DNA of 64,000 bases from JAXGYX01 sp964487355 (lineage in GTDB: Bacteria; Bacillota; Clostridia; Saccharofermentanales; Fastidiosipilaceae): contig CAZAPS010000003.1 of the NCBI GenBank assembly GCA_964487355.1, forward strand, positions 1 to 64,000. Reading direction: 5' to 3'. Under the pieces are notes generated by a model, which worked only from the letters and a program-made list of their open reading frames with translations, was not told the origin of the DNA and made no database searches. Positions 16,704 through 25,329 of the stretch are shown here, one piece after another. Within the stretch, counting starts at the first letter, position 1, and each line of letters opens with the position of its first letter. Made by a program: the position numbers and the translations under genes.

Positions 16704-19010
16704 TTAAGCTTCCTCTTCAGCTTGCTCTTCAGATTCAACTTCAACAACTTCGCTGATCGCTTCATCTTCGGTGGCATCCGCCATCTCAGCGCTCTCGTCA
16801 ACTTCGATGTTCTCCTCAACTGCGATGCCCTCTTCAGCCTCGGCGACTTCGTCGGCCTCAACAGTCTCTTCCGTCTCAGAATCAGCTTCCACTTCGTCCT
16901 CAACAGAATCCGCGTCCTCTTGGACCTCGACTTCCTCCACAACGTCTGAAGTCTCATCTGTCGCGTCCACGTCCTCAGTATCGACATAAGACATCGGTAG
17001 ATCGTCATCGTCCGTCTGCTCCTCGCTCTCCATCTCAGGATTGATCAAGGTGTCGATCGGAGCGACGTCTTTTATGCTGACGCTGATACGGCGAGTCTCG
17101 TTGGAAACTTCCAACACACGCACATCGACTTCCATTCCCTCAACCAAAACCTCATCCGGTTTGTTCAACCGACGATTGGATATCTGAGAGATGTGGCACA
17201 GTGCGTCAACGCCCTGGTCAATTTCAATAAACGCGCCGAACGGGAACATGCGAACCACGTTGCCGTGCACGATCGAACCCACCGGGAACCGCTCTTCAAT
17301 GTTGTTGTACGGATCGTCCTCGATGCGTTTGAAGCCAAGAGAGATCCGCTTTCTGTCCTCGTCAAAGTCTTTGACATATACCTGAATGGTATCGCCGACT
17401 TTCACCACCTCGGACGGGTGCTTGATGCGCTTCCAGGACAACTCGGAAATATGAACCAGTCCGTCCACGCCGCCAATATCGACAAACGCGCCGAAATCGG
17501 TAAGGTTGCGCACGATGCCATCGTAGATGTCGCCGACCGCGATATTCGCCCAGACGCCCTCAGCTTTCGCTTTGCGCTCATGGTTCAACAGCGCCCGTCT
17601 GGAGCCGGATACACGCAGACGGCGCTTGTCCGGATCAAACTGGGTGACCAGAATATCGAAGCTCTCGCCACGATATGGCTCAAGGTCGTCCACTGTGCCC
17701 ATTTCCAACTGGGTCCGATGCACATAAATATCAACACCGCCGTAGGACGCGATCACGCCATCCTTAACTACATTGATAACCTTGACGTTGATGGGCTCTT
17801 TGTCATTGAAAGCTTCCTCAACCAGGTTTCTGTACTTCGCGAAGTCGACTTTCGCCTTGGAAAGAAGGATTTCCTTGCCGTTCTCGGTGCTGCGAATGCT
17901 GCGCACATAGACGTCAATCTGCGTCTTCTCCTCAATGGCCAAGTCCAAATCAAAATCGGGATTGTTATCAAATTCATGACGAGGAATGCGACCTTCTGTC
18001 TTGTCTCTGACATCGACATAGACATTCTCATCATCGTAGCGGACAATAACACCTTTTACCGTCGCGCCTCTGTGAAGCTGCGGAATGTTGTCAATAAAAT
18101 CAGTAAAACTGATATCCCCCATGTCCTGCTGCAAGTCCTGCTCATTCATCGTCTCGTTTTCATCCATTATGTGAAAAACCTCCATGATAATACTTTCCGG
18201 TGAAGACGCACCTGCTGTTATGCCGATCTGCTTACCGGAAAAGTCACGCTCCGCCAGTAACTGATGCAAATCGTCAATACCCTCAATCAGATGGGTATCA
18301 CCGCATTCGCCACGGCAGATATCAAGAAGTTTCACTGTGTTGGAACTATGGTTGCTGCCTATAACCAACATCACATCGGAATGTGATGCGAGTGCTTCCG
18401 CTTCCCTTTGTCTGTTTTCCGTAGCATTACATATTGTATCAAAAAAATGTAATTTTGCAATTGATTTTCGCAATGTCGACAATATCGTCGCAAAGTTGCT
18501 CACCGAGAACGTCGTCTGCGCGACCAGCGTCCAGTCACCTTCACCAGAATCAAACTGTTCCGCCTGCTCCAATGTTTGAATGATTACCGCGGAATTGTCG
18601 CACTCGCCATTGATACCGACAACCTCAGGGTGGCTCGGATCACCTACTATAATGATACGATCTCCTTTTTCGTGAGCTTCTTTGACTATCTTGTGAATGT
18701 GCTTGACATAGCCACAAGTGCAGTCGATCACCACACAGCCCTTTTCTTTCAGCCGGCGCACTTCTTGCGGCGTGACACCATGCGCGCGGATAATCACTTT
18801 GGCGCCGTCGGGAATCTGCTCAATGGAGGTCGCCAACCGCGCTCCACGCTCCGCCAGGTCATCCATCACCAGGCGATTGTGAATCAACTCACCATACATG
18901 TAAATCGGACCACTATCGCCATCTTGTTCTTCCAGCAATTGGTACGCGGTCTGAACCGCATAGTCCACGCCTCTACAAAATCCGGCGGAACGTGCCATTT
19001 TAACACTCAT
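16704..19010 (-). CDS. ispH: IspH fused to ribosomal protein S1 domains
   Basis: Residues 1-285 are 4-hydroxy-3-methylbut-2-enyl diphosphate reductase, the last step of the MEP isoprenoid pathway. The Fe-S cysteines are Cys12, Cys97 and Cys194, and the catalytic Glu is Glu129 in HPEVVG. Residues ~300-640 hold four S1 RNA-binding domains (repeats such as GAFVDIGGVDGLVHISELSW and GAFIEIDQGVDALCHISQ). The last ~120 residues are strongly acidic. This fusion is known in Clostridia and supplies both enzyme and S1-like translation function. The start overlaps the plsC stop (ATGA). Last gene of the run cmk-plsC-ispH. Confidence 0.95.
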   Translation of the reverse strand: MSVKMARSAGFCRGVDYAVQTAYQLLEEQDGDSGPIYMYGELIHNRLVMDDLAERGARLATSIEQIPDGAKVIIRAHGVTPQEVRRLKEKGCVVIDCTCGYVKHIHKIVKEAHEKGDRIIIVGDPSHPEVVGINGECDNSAVIIQTLEQAEQFDSGEGDWTLVAQTTFSVSNFATILSTLRKSIAKLHFFDTICNATENRQREAEALASHSDVMLVIGSNHSSNTVKLLDICRGECGDTHLIEGIDDLHQLLAERDFSGKQIGITAGASSPESIIMEVFHIMDENETMNEQDLQQDMGDISFTDFIDNIPQLHRGATVKGVIVRYDDENVYVDVRDKTEGRIPRHEFDNNPDFDLDLAIEEKTQIDVYVRSIRSTENGKEILLSKAKVDFAKYRNLVEEAFNDKEPINVKVINVVKDGVIASYGGVDIYVHRTQLEMGTVDDLEPYRGESFDILVTQFDPDKRRLRVSGSRRALLNHERKAKAEGVWANIAVGDIYDGIVRNLTDFGAFVDIGGVDGLVHISELSWKRIKHPSEVVKVGDTIQVYVKDFDEDRKRISLGFKRIEDDPYNNIEERFPVGSIVHGNVVRMFPFGAFIEIDQGVDALCHISQISNRRLNKPDEVLVEGMEVDVRVLEVSNETRRISVSIKDVAPIDTLINPEMESEEQTDDDDLPMSYVDTEDVDATDETSDVVEEVEVQEDADSVEDEVEADSETEETVEADEVAEAEEGIAVEENIEVDESAEMADATEDEAISEVVEVESEEQAEEEA

Positions 19011-19762
19011 GAGTCAGTCACCTTCGCTCGCTTCTTGTCGGTTTGGGTTTTGAGTTCGGCAAGTTCTTCCATCGAATAGGCGATGCTGGCCGGTGGTGTG
19101 GCGGTCTCGGGATGGTCACCCAGATCATAAATAAATCTCATCAGATCAGCGTTCATCCGCTCTCTCAACTCTTTGGAATTCGTTCCTTTTGGCATCGGTC
19201 TCAGATGCATAGGTTTACCAAAGATCACATCCACCCGGCCAAATAATTTGAACTTGCCTTTGATGCAGACCGGCACCACAGGAGCTTTTAGCTTTGTCGC
19301 AAACAGCATCGTGCCCGAATGGGCGGGGTACTCCTCCCGCCTGGACTCATCTTTGACCCGGGTGCCTTGCGGGAAAATCATAATGTGTTTGTTTCTACGC
19401 AGCAGGCCAATGATTTCACGCACAGATGACGGGCTGACACCGTTGCGGTCAATCTGCACCGCGCCCCACCAGGGTAAAAAACGTGAGCCGATCCAGCCAT
19501 TATATAATTCTTTTTTCGCGACAAAATAAAACCAAGGTTCAACATTCACGCACAAGGCGGGAATGTCCAGCAAACTCTTATGATTGGCGATGACCAGCGC
19601 CGGGCCTTCGATAGGTAAATTTTCTTTATTGATATAGCGAATCCGAAAAAACAAATGTAAAAAAAGATTGATTGATCGCTTGACAAACAGTCGCATGCCA
19701 CGATTCATATTGTCCGGCAGTTCTTTTTTATTCGATCTCGTCGCTTTTTTATCCTTACTCAT
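19007..19762 (-). CDS. plsC: 1-acyl-sn-glycerol-3-phosphate acyltransferase
   Basis: Adds the second acyl chain to lysophosphatidic acid at the membrane. Motif I is NHKSLLD (His61, Asp66). Motif III reads FPQGTR at 130-135, with Gln where most homologues have Glu. An amphipathic or hydrophobic segment near residues 29-45 would dock it to the membrane. The 251-residue length is typical. It overlaps cmk by 8 bases and ispH by 4 bases, so the three are translationally coupled. The C-terminal 35 residues are charged and not conserved. Confidence 0.9.
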   Translation of the reverse strand: MSKDKKATRSNKKELPDNMNRGMRLFVKRSINLFLHLFFRIRYINKENLPIEGPALVIANHKSLLDIPALCVNVEPWFYFVAKKELYNGWIGSRFLPWWGAVQIDRNGVSPSSVREIIGLLRRNKHIMIFPQGTRVKDESRREEYPAHSGTMLFATKLKAPVVPVCIKGKFKLFGRVDVIFGKPMHLRPMPKGTNSKELRERMNADLMRFIYDLGDHPETATPPASIAYSMEELAELKTQTDKKRAKVTDS

Positions 19763-20447
19763 GGCGCCCCGTTCCCTCGGTCAATTTTGATACCAAATCC
19801 AATACCGCGTTCACTGTTTCCTCCACGTCCATTTCGGTCGTGTCCAAACGAACCGCGTCCTCCGCGCAGATCAGAGGGGCGAAAGAACGGTTGGTGTCTT
19901 GATGATCTCGATAGTTCAGATCCGCCAACACGCTTTCGTAGTTGGCGTCCTCACCTCTTTCCCTCAGTTCGGCATGGCGTCTGGCGGCTCGTTCATCGAC
20001 GCTGGCGGTGAGGAAGATTTTCACATTCGCGTCCGGCAACACATAAGATCCGATGTCTCTTCCGTCCATCACGACACTGCGATTGGACGCGATGTCGCGC
20101 TGTGTTTTCACCAGCATCAGTCGACAGGCGGAAACCGCGGAGATATCGGATGCCCAAACCGAGATTTCCGGTGTGCGAATCAACTCTGTCACATCCTCAT
20201 CATCCAAAAAAACATGTTGTTCATCATCGACAAAACGCACATCGACTTTGGTTTGCCTCAACATCTCCTCGATACCGGGCACATCGTTTTTCTTCAGCCC
20301 CAACCGACTCGCCTTGAGTCCGCAGGCACGGTACATCGCGCCGGTATCCAAGTAGAGTATGTTCAATTTGTCAGCGACCCGCCTGGCCACAGTGCTTTTT
20401 CCCGCCCCTCCGGGGCCATCGATCGCGATGGCAATAATGTGTTTCAT
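19755..20447 (-). CDS. cmk: Cytidylate kinase
   Basis: Phosphorylates CMP/dCMP in the cytoplasm. The 230 residues include the P-loop DGPGGAGKSTVAR (residues 9-21), YLDTGAMYR (nucleotide site), VMDGRDIGSYVLPDA and the lid with ERAARRHAELRERGE. Length and motif order are standard. GGAGAAG lies upstream of the ATG. First gene of the cmk-plsC-ispH group found together in many Clostridia. The Cys in YRACGLKASR is unremarkable. Confidence 0.95.
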   Translation of the reverse strand: MKHIIAIAIDGPGGAGKSTVARRVADKLNILYLDTGAMYRACGLKASRLGLKKNDVPGIEEMLRQTKVDVRFVDDEQHVFLDDEDVTELIRTPEISVWASDISAVSACRLMLVKTQRDIASNRSVVMDGRDIGSYVLPDANVKIFLTASVDERAARRHAELRERGEDANYESVLADLNYRDHQDTNRSFAPLICAEDAVRLDTTEMDVEETVNAVLDLVSKLTEGTGRHE

Positions 20448-20536
20448 AGAGTCTTCTCCGTCCGTTGTTCTGTGTGATCATTCAGCCGATGGTCCTATTA
20501 TTTGGTTTTATTCCTTGATAATCGTCATTTAAACAC

Positions 20537-20983
20537 TTAAATCACGCGATGCCCCAAGCCGATGGCGACTTCGTCCAAATGCAGCAGTCCAACCGCGAAA
20601 AACGCGCAGACACAGACATGGTCCTCATATCTGGCAATACCGATTTTTCCACCGATGCTCAGGCCCGCCGCCTTGCTCATCAACTGTGTGGCCGCCTCAT
20701 GAGCCGCTCCGGCAATCGCTCCTTCTTCCGCGTGAGTCAATGAAATCACTCCCTCACGGCGAGCAGCGACGACCGCCCGCTCAATGATCGTCGCGACAGA
20801 TTCCAGGTATTCTCCACCAAAATCAGCCGCCGCTCCTCTCGTTCCACCTTGTTTGAACGCTTCGATCAACGACCGCTCCTCCTCGCGGTCGGCGCTGATC
20901 GCCAACCGCACCGCGGCCGCCGCCACCTGCTTACTGGTATTTGATTTCTCAGAAGGATATGTGTTGTTTCGCATCGTCGACAT
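20537..20983 (-). CDS. HutP-family protein
   Basis: 148 residues. The C-terminal half matches the HutP fold: THAEEGAIAGAAHEA, then IGGKIGIARYE, a beta-strand pair VCVCAFFAVGLLHLDE and the terminal AIGLGHRVI (HutP ends FGVGINHI). HutP of Bacillus is an RNA-binding antiterminator activated by histidine and Mg. Here only one of the two Mg-binding histidines is obvious (His in THAEE), and no histidine-use genes lie nearby, so the ligand and target are unknown. The start overlaps the preceding rpiR-type gene by 35 bases; GAGGTG precedes the ATG. An ATG three codons later is an alternative start. Confidence 0.75.
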   Translation of the reverse strand: MSTMRNNTYPSEKSNTSKQVAAAAVRLAISADREEERSLIEAFKQGGTRGAAADFGGEYLESVATIIERAVVAARREGVISLTHAEEGAIAGAAHEAATQLMSKAAGLSIGGKIGIARYEDHVCVCAFFAVGLLHLDEVAIGLGHRVI

Positions 20984-21905
20984 CCGTCACCTCTTCTTCC
21001 TTCATGTTATTTTCCATTGATGGAGCATTCTGCGTGGAATCCTCCTCAAATCGTTTTTCATAAACAGCGTACTCATCCCAAATCATCTCCAATTTCTCCA
21101 AATGTTTGGTCAGGTTGTCTTCGCGCCGCATGGCGACCGCCGCGATCAGCGCGGTAATCGTGCTGAACGGAACGACCAATGAATCGACAAACGCGATCAT
21201 GTCGCTTGGCGCGACCAGCAGACAGTCGGCATGTTGGGTAAAAGGCGTGTCCTTCTTGTCAGTCAGCACAATCGTCTGTCCACCCGCAGCCCGCGCGTAA
21301 GCCAGGGCGTTCACAATGCGGGACGAATAGCGTGGAAAGCTCATCACCACCAACACATCGCCTTCTTCTATGGAGATCATCTGTTCCAGTATCTCGCTGC
21401 TGTTGCTCGATTCAATTAAATGTACCGAAGAAAAAATTTGATTTAAATAAAAATACATAAATGAGGCAAGAGAGGCCGAAGAGCGCACACCTAAAATATA
21501 TATGGTGTTGGCCGATAACATCATATCCACAGCCTGGTTGAATGATCGAACATCTCTTGTCTCCGCGACCTTGCGCAATCGTTCGGCGTCCATCAACAGT
21601 GCCGAGCTGTACAGACACTCCGCCGATTCGCGAAGATGGGACGACGCCTTCATCCGTTGAGCGGCAGTCAAATCTTCTTTGAGATCCTCCCGCAACATTT
21701 TTTGAAATTCAGGGAAGCCCGAATAACCCAATTCCATCGCGAACCGAACCACGGTCGACTCACTGACCTGACTTGCCCGCCCCAACCTCGCAGCGGTCAT
21801 GTAGGCGGCCTCTTCATAATGACCCAAAATAAAGTCCGCGATTGACTTTTGCCCCTTGCTCATGTGGCCGTAACAATCGCGAATTTTTTGTAAAACACCA
21901 TTCAT
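20949..21905 (-). CDS. MurR/RpiR-family transcriptional regulator
   Basis: 318 residues: N-terminal HTH_6 domain (FILGHYEEAAYMTAARLGRASQVSESTVVRFAMELGYSG region, about 25-75) and a SIS sugar-isomerase fold (about 125-265; ILGVRSSASL and VVMSFPRYSSR). The family senses phosphosugars such as N-acetylmuramate 6-phosphate. No sugar genes are adjacent. It sits between scpB (its start directly follows the scpB stop) and the hutP-like gene, so its targets are probably elsewhere. The last ~40 residues are acidic and unrelated to the fold. Confidence 0.88.
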   Translation of the reverse strand: MNGVLQKIRDCYGHMSKGQKSIADFILGHYEEAAYMTAARLGRASQVSESTVVRFAMELGYSGFPEFQKMLREDLKEDLTAAQRMKASSHLRESAECLYSSALLMDAERLRKVAETRDVRSFNQAVDMMLSANTIYILGVRSSASLASFMYFYLNQIFSSVHLIESSNSSEILEQMISIEEGDVLVVMSFPRYSSRIVNALAYARAAGGQTIVLTDKKDTPFTQHADCLLVAPSDMIAFVDSLVVPFSTITALIAAVAMRREDNLTKHLEKLEMIWDEYAVYEKRFEEDSTQNAPSMENNMKEEEVTDVDDAKQHISF

Positions 21906-22514
21906 CTATTCATCGTTCTCCCGCAGCGCCTGTTCAAAATCTTGCAAAGTTCCGTACATCATCATCTCCATCGGAGGCAGCTCACCAACCGATGTCAGGC
22001 CCATTTCCAGCAAAAATCGATCGGTCGTGCCGAATAAAGATGGGCGCCCCGGCGCATCTAAATTCCCCACAAGTTCGATCAGGCCACGTTCCACCAACCG
22101 GCCGATCACATTGTCGGAATTGACTCCGCGCACAGCCTCGATCTGCGCGCGGGTGACCGGCTGATTGTAGGCGATCACAGCGAGGGCCTCATAGGCGGCC
22201 TTTGAAAGTTTGGGGGCATGACGGGGTTCAAAAAGAGGCAACAAGGCTTCTTTCAGCTCCGCTTTGGTCGTTAGGCAGTAGCGGTCATTCAACCGCCGCA
22301 GATTCAGTCCGGATGCCGGATCGGTCTGCAATTTAAGCTCCAACTGTTCCAGAGCGGCAAGTTGTTCGCCTTCGCCAAACTTCGTGATGTCTCTTAGACG
22401 TGTCAGCGAAATCGGATCCCCCGCCGCGAACAACACCGCCTCGGTCACCGCGACCGAGAATTCCATATTCTTTTTTTCGGATTCCACCAAATCAGTCAAA
22501 TTGTTCGTCTCCAT
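21906..22514 (-). CDS. scpB: Segregation and condensation protein B
   Basis: Partner of ScpA and SMC in bacterial condensin, which organises and segregates the chromosome. The 202 residues contain two winged helices and the characteristic LSKAAYEALAVIAYNQPVTR and EAVRGVNSDNVIGRLVERGLIE stretches, ending with GRPSLFGTTDRFL. It starts three bases after the scpA stop. About 17 residues precede the usual family start; an internal ATG at residue 17 (MEFSVAV) is a possible alternative. Confidence 0.93.
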   Translation of the reverse strand: METNNLTDLVESEKKNMEFSVAVTEAVLFAAGDPISLTRLRDITKFGEGEQLAALEQLELKLQTDPASGLNLRRLNDRYCLTTKAELKEALLPLFEPRHAPKLSKAAYEALAVIAYNQPVTRAQIEAVRGVNSDNVIGRLVERGLIELVGNLDAPGRPSLFGTTDRFLLEMGLTSVGELPPMEMMMYGTLQDFEQALRENDE

Positions 22515-22517
22515 TGA

Positions 22518-23438
22518 TCAATTATAGTCTCCCGCGCTTTTATTCAGCAAATCAGGTGGCAGCGCGGCGTCATCGAAGCGATCGGTGTGTTCATCCAACT
22601 CCATTTCAATCGGATCAAACGGCTGTGCCTGAGTCGCTCTCACCTTACCTCGACGAACCAGTTCCAACAAAGCCAGAAAGCCGGTCACGCGTTCCGCCCT
22701 GCTGCTCTCACCGCCAAACAGTTCATCAAACCAGACCTTCGTCCGTTTGCGCACCGCCCGCCATATATAACGGATTTTTTCCGGCAGGCTTACTTTTTCG
22801 CGTCGCAACAGGTGTGAAACTTTCTCGGACAAGTCTTCGTACCGTTCTGAATTTCGCAATTCGACAGTGGACAGCGCCCGCCAAAACAGATCCGGCTCAA
22901 AGGAATCCGCGAACGGCTGTTGTCGTACCCGCAGACCGAGTGTGCGCGGAGTCTCGGGCAGTTTCAGCAACGAATAAGAATGGTGGTCCTGTCGGTCAGA
23001 CAGTTCGGCGGCGATCAACTTGCAACGGCGGTATTCGATCAGTTGCAACACCAGCTCCTCGCGCGGATCCGGCTCATCGTCCCGGCCGAATACCGGGCTG
23101 TCCGGCAGCAGGGTTTTTGATTTGATATGTAACAAAGTGGCTGCCATCACCAGAAAGTCACTGGCGAGGTCCATGTCCAACTCACTCATATCTCTCAAAT
23201 GGTCCAGGTATTGCCCTGTGATCTCCGCGATGGGAATGTCGAGGATGCTGAAACGATTGCGATCGATCAAATCGCTGAGCAGGTCCATCGGACTGTCATA
23301 ATCCGCTACGCGCAAACGGACACCGCCGGGCAGCTCGCCGGCAATGTCCGTTTGTTCATCCTGTTGATCAGGATTCACCATCGACAGTTGGGTGGCGGCT
23401 ATTTCATTTTTATCGAAATCATTTCGCCTCATCGTCAT
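22518..23438 (-). CDS. scpA: Segregation and condensation protein A (kleisin)
   Basis: 306 residues, the kleisin that bridges the SMC heads. Motifs: GPLDLLLxLI-like DSPMDLLSDLIDRNRFSILDIPIAEIT, then MSELDMDLASDFLVMAATLLHIKSKTLLP, and a C-terminal winged helix containing RVTGFLALLELVRRGKVRATQ. The N-terminal ~40 residues before VRLRVADYD are an unconserved extension, so translation may begin later, though no better site was seen. It lies between trpS and scpB in one direction with short gaps, likely co-transcribed. Confidence 0.93.
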   Translation of the reverse strand: MTMRRNDFDKNEIAATQLSMVNPDQQDEQTDIAGELPGGVRLRVADYDSPMDLLSDLIDRNRFSILDIPIAEITGQYLDHLRDMSELDMDLASDFLVMAATLLHIKSKTLLPDSPVFGRDDEPDPREELVLQLIEYRRCKLIAAELSDRQDHHSYSLLKLPETPRTLGLRVRQQPFADSFEPDLFWRALSTVELRNSERYEDLSEKVSHLLRREKVSLPEKIRYIWRAVRKRTKVWFDELFGGESSRAERVTGFLALLELVRRGKVRATQAQPFDPIEMELDEHTDRFDDAALPPDLLNKSAGDYN

Positions 23439-23450
23439 TTGTCCGCTTCA

Positions 23451-24449
23451 TCAGGAAAATTTGATTTTCATCGCTTGCCTAACTTCTTCCATGGTCGCGT
23501 CCGCGATGAGCGCGGCCTTGCGAGCGCCTTCAACCAGATAATCCTTCAGTTGAGTCCGATTATTTTTTAATAGTTCAGTTCGTTTTTCATGAATCGGTGT
23601 GTGGAACGCCTCTATTTTGACCTGCAGTTCTTTTTTACAGGCGACACATCCGATCTCTCCCGCCCGGCAGGCGCGGCCAATCTCAGCATGTCTATCCTTG
23701 TCATTGAACAACTCATGATAGGCGTACACCGTGCAGATTTCAGGATGGCCCGGATCGTCCTTGCGGATACGAGCGGGGTCGGTCTTCATGCTCATCACTT
23801 TTTTCTTAACCACATCCGGTTCATCGGCGAACGCGATGGTGTTGCCATAACTTTTAGACATCTTTCTGCCGTCTGTTCCCGGTAATACTTTCGCCTTTGT
23901 CAACAGCGCCTGAGGTTCGACAAAAATATCAGTTTGATATAAATGGTGAAAACGGCGCACGATCTCTCTTGCAAGTTCCAAATGAGGCAGTTGATCCTCA
24001 CCGACCGGCACAAAATCACATTTGTATAAAGCAATATCCGATGTCATTAAACAAGGGTAACCTAAAAAACCATAGGTCGTGATGTCGCGATCGCTCAGCT
24101 GCTCAAGTTGAGCTTTATAGGTGGGACAGCGTTCCAGCCATGAAAGCGGAGTGATCATGCTGAGGATCAGGTGCAATTCTGAATGGGCGGGCACAAGTGA
24201 TTGTAAAAACACATTGCACTTTTCAAGATCCAGACCGACAGCCAACAAATCCGCCATCAAATGATAGATGTTCTCATTCAAGTCGGCGGTGTCCGCGTAT
24301 CCTGTCGTCAGCGCGTGCCAGTCCGCGACAAAATAATTGCAGTCATATTCATCTTGTAATTTGACCCAGTTCGCCAGCGCGCCAAAATAATTACCGATAT
24401 GGATGTCTCCGGTCGGGCGAATACCCGACACGACTTTTTTTCTCTCCAT
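23451..24449 (-). CDS. trpS: Tryptophanyl-tRNA synthetase
   Basis: Class I synthetase of 332 residues. HIGH motif as GDIHIGNYFG (residues ~9-18), KMSKS loop as GRKMSKSYGN, and the Trp-pocket region LGYPCLMTSDIALY. The ATG at 24449 with AGGAGAACACT upstream is preferred over an ATG 11 codons earlier. Cys residues in the insertion GEIGCVACKKE are typical of this clade. The 94-base gap upstream shows no T-box; only a small GCCGA/TCGGC hairpin is visible. Confidence 0.95.
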   Translation of the reverse strand: MERKKVVSGIRPTGDIHIGNYFGALANWVKLQDEYDCNYFVADWHALTTGYADTADLNENIYHLMADLLAVGLDLEKCNVFLQSLVPAHSELHLILSMITPLSWLERCPTYKAQLEQLSDRDITTYGFLGYPCLMTSDIALYKCDFVPVGEDQLPHLELAREIVRRFHHLYQTDIFVEPQALLTKAKVLPGTDGRKMSKSYGNTIAFADEPDVVKKKVMSMKTDPARIRKDDPGHPEICTVYAYHELFNDKDRHAEIGRACRAGEIGCVACKKELQVKIEAFHTPIHEKRTELLKNNRTQLKDYLVEGARKAALIADATMEEVRQAMKIKFS

Positions 24450-24543
24450 AGTGTTCTCCTGTTTTCTATTAAACGTCATCAACGTCTGTTATGATCATTG
24501 AACAGCCGACTATTCTCGGCAGCCTATTTTAATTCTCAGGTCG

Positions 24544-25284
24544 TCAAAAAAGAGAGACAGCCCACGCCGCAAGAGCGTCCAACGGCTTCGTGATCACCCA
24601 GCGGATGGGAAAACTGATCAGGTTCAGCGCCGCGGACAACCACTGCGGACGTAAAATAATCAGCAATATGAACGCGATACCAATGGTTCTTTCGTACCTC
24701 ATCACCGTGTAATAGGCTTTGTCCGGCAAAATCATGCCCAGCACTCTCGAGCCATCGAGCGGCGGCACCGGCAATAAGTTAAAAATCGCCAGAAAAACAT
24801 TCGTGATATACAGCGTGGCGAATAATTGCAGTAAAATCATCACGATCTGCATGCCGACACCATTGACCGCCAGCCGATTGACATACACGACCACCGACAT
24901 GACACTGTATAAAAAATACGAGATTATCGCCAGCACGATATTCGAAGAGGGACCGGCGATCGCGGTCAACATCATCCCCTTTTTCACCGTCACGCCTCTA
25001 TCAAATCTGGCGGGGTTGACCGGCACCGGTTTTGCCCAGGCGACCGGCGCGCCGGCCAGAATCAGCAATCCGCCAATCGGATCAAAATGAACCAGGGGGT
25101 TGAGCGTCAGCCGTCCTTGTGATTTGGCGGTGTCGTCACCCAGGCGGTAGGCCATTCTCGCATGCGAGTATTCGTGAATTGAAATTGACAATAGCAACAC
25201 AAACACACGGATCAGCCAGGCGGTCCAGTCGAACGACCCACCTCCCAACAAATTCATTATGCTGGCGCCAACAGCGATTTTCAT
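24544..25284 (-). CDS. M50 site-2 protease-family membrane protein
   Basis: 246 residues with zinc motif HEYSH (HExxH) in the second hydrophobic segment and a partner motif LPVPPLDGS in a later one. It has about five or six membrane helices. This is the small YwhC/Rip-like class of intramembrane metalloproteases with no PDZ domain; natural substrates are unknown. GGAGGAG precedes the ATG. It lies 45 bases after ileS and probably shares its T-box-controlled transcript. Confidence 0.85.
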   Translation of the reverse strand: MKIAVGASIMNLLGGGSFDWTAWLIRVFVLLLSISIHEYSHARMAYRLGDDTAKSQGRLTLNPLVHFDPIGGLLILAGAPVAWAKPVPVNPARFDRGVTVKKGMMLTAIAGPSSNIVLAIISYFLYSVMSVVVYVNRLAVNGVGMQIVMILLQLFATLYITNVFLAIFNLLPVPPLDGSRVLGMILPDKAYYTVMRYERTIGIAFILLIILRPQWLSAALNLISFPIRWVITKPLDALAAWAVSLF

Positions 25285-25329
25285 ACCAAAACTCCTCCAT
25301 CGATGAGTTTATTCTGTGCTTTACGTATA

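Noticed and set aside
16529..16756. 75-codon frame in the gap before ispH
   Set aside because: Runs through the terminator and into ispH antisense; no ribosome binding site or recognisable product.
17193..18203. 336-codon plus-strand frame opposite the S1 domains of ispH
   Set aside because: Lies wholly antisense to a strongly conserved gene; composition and lack of any domain mark it as a shadow.
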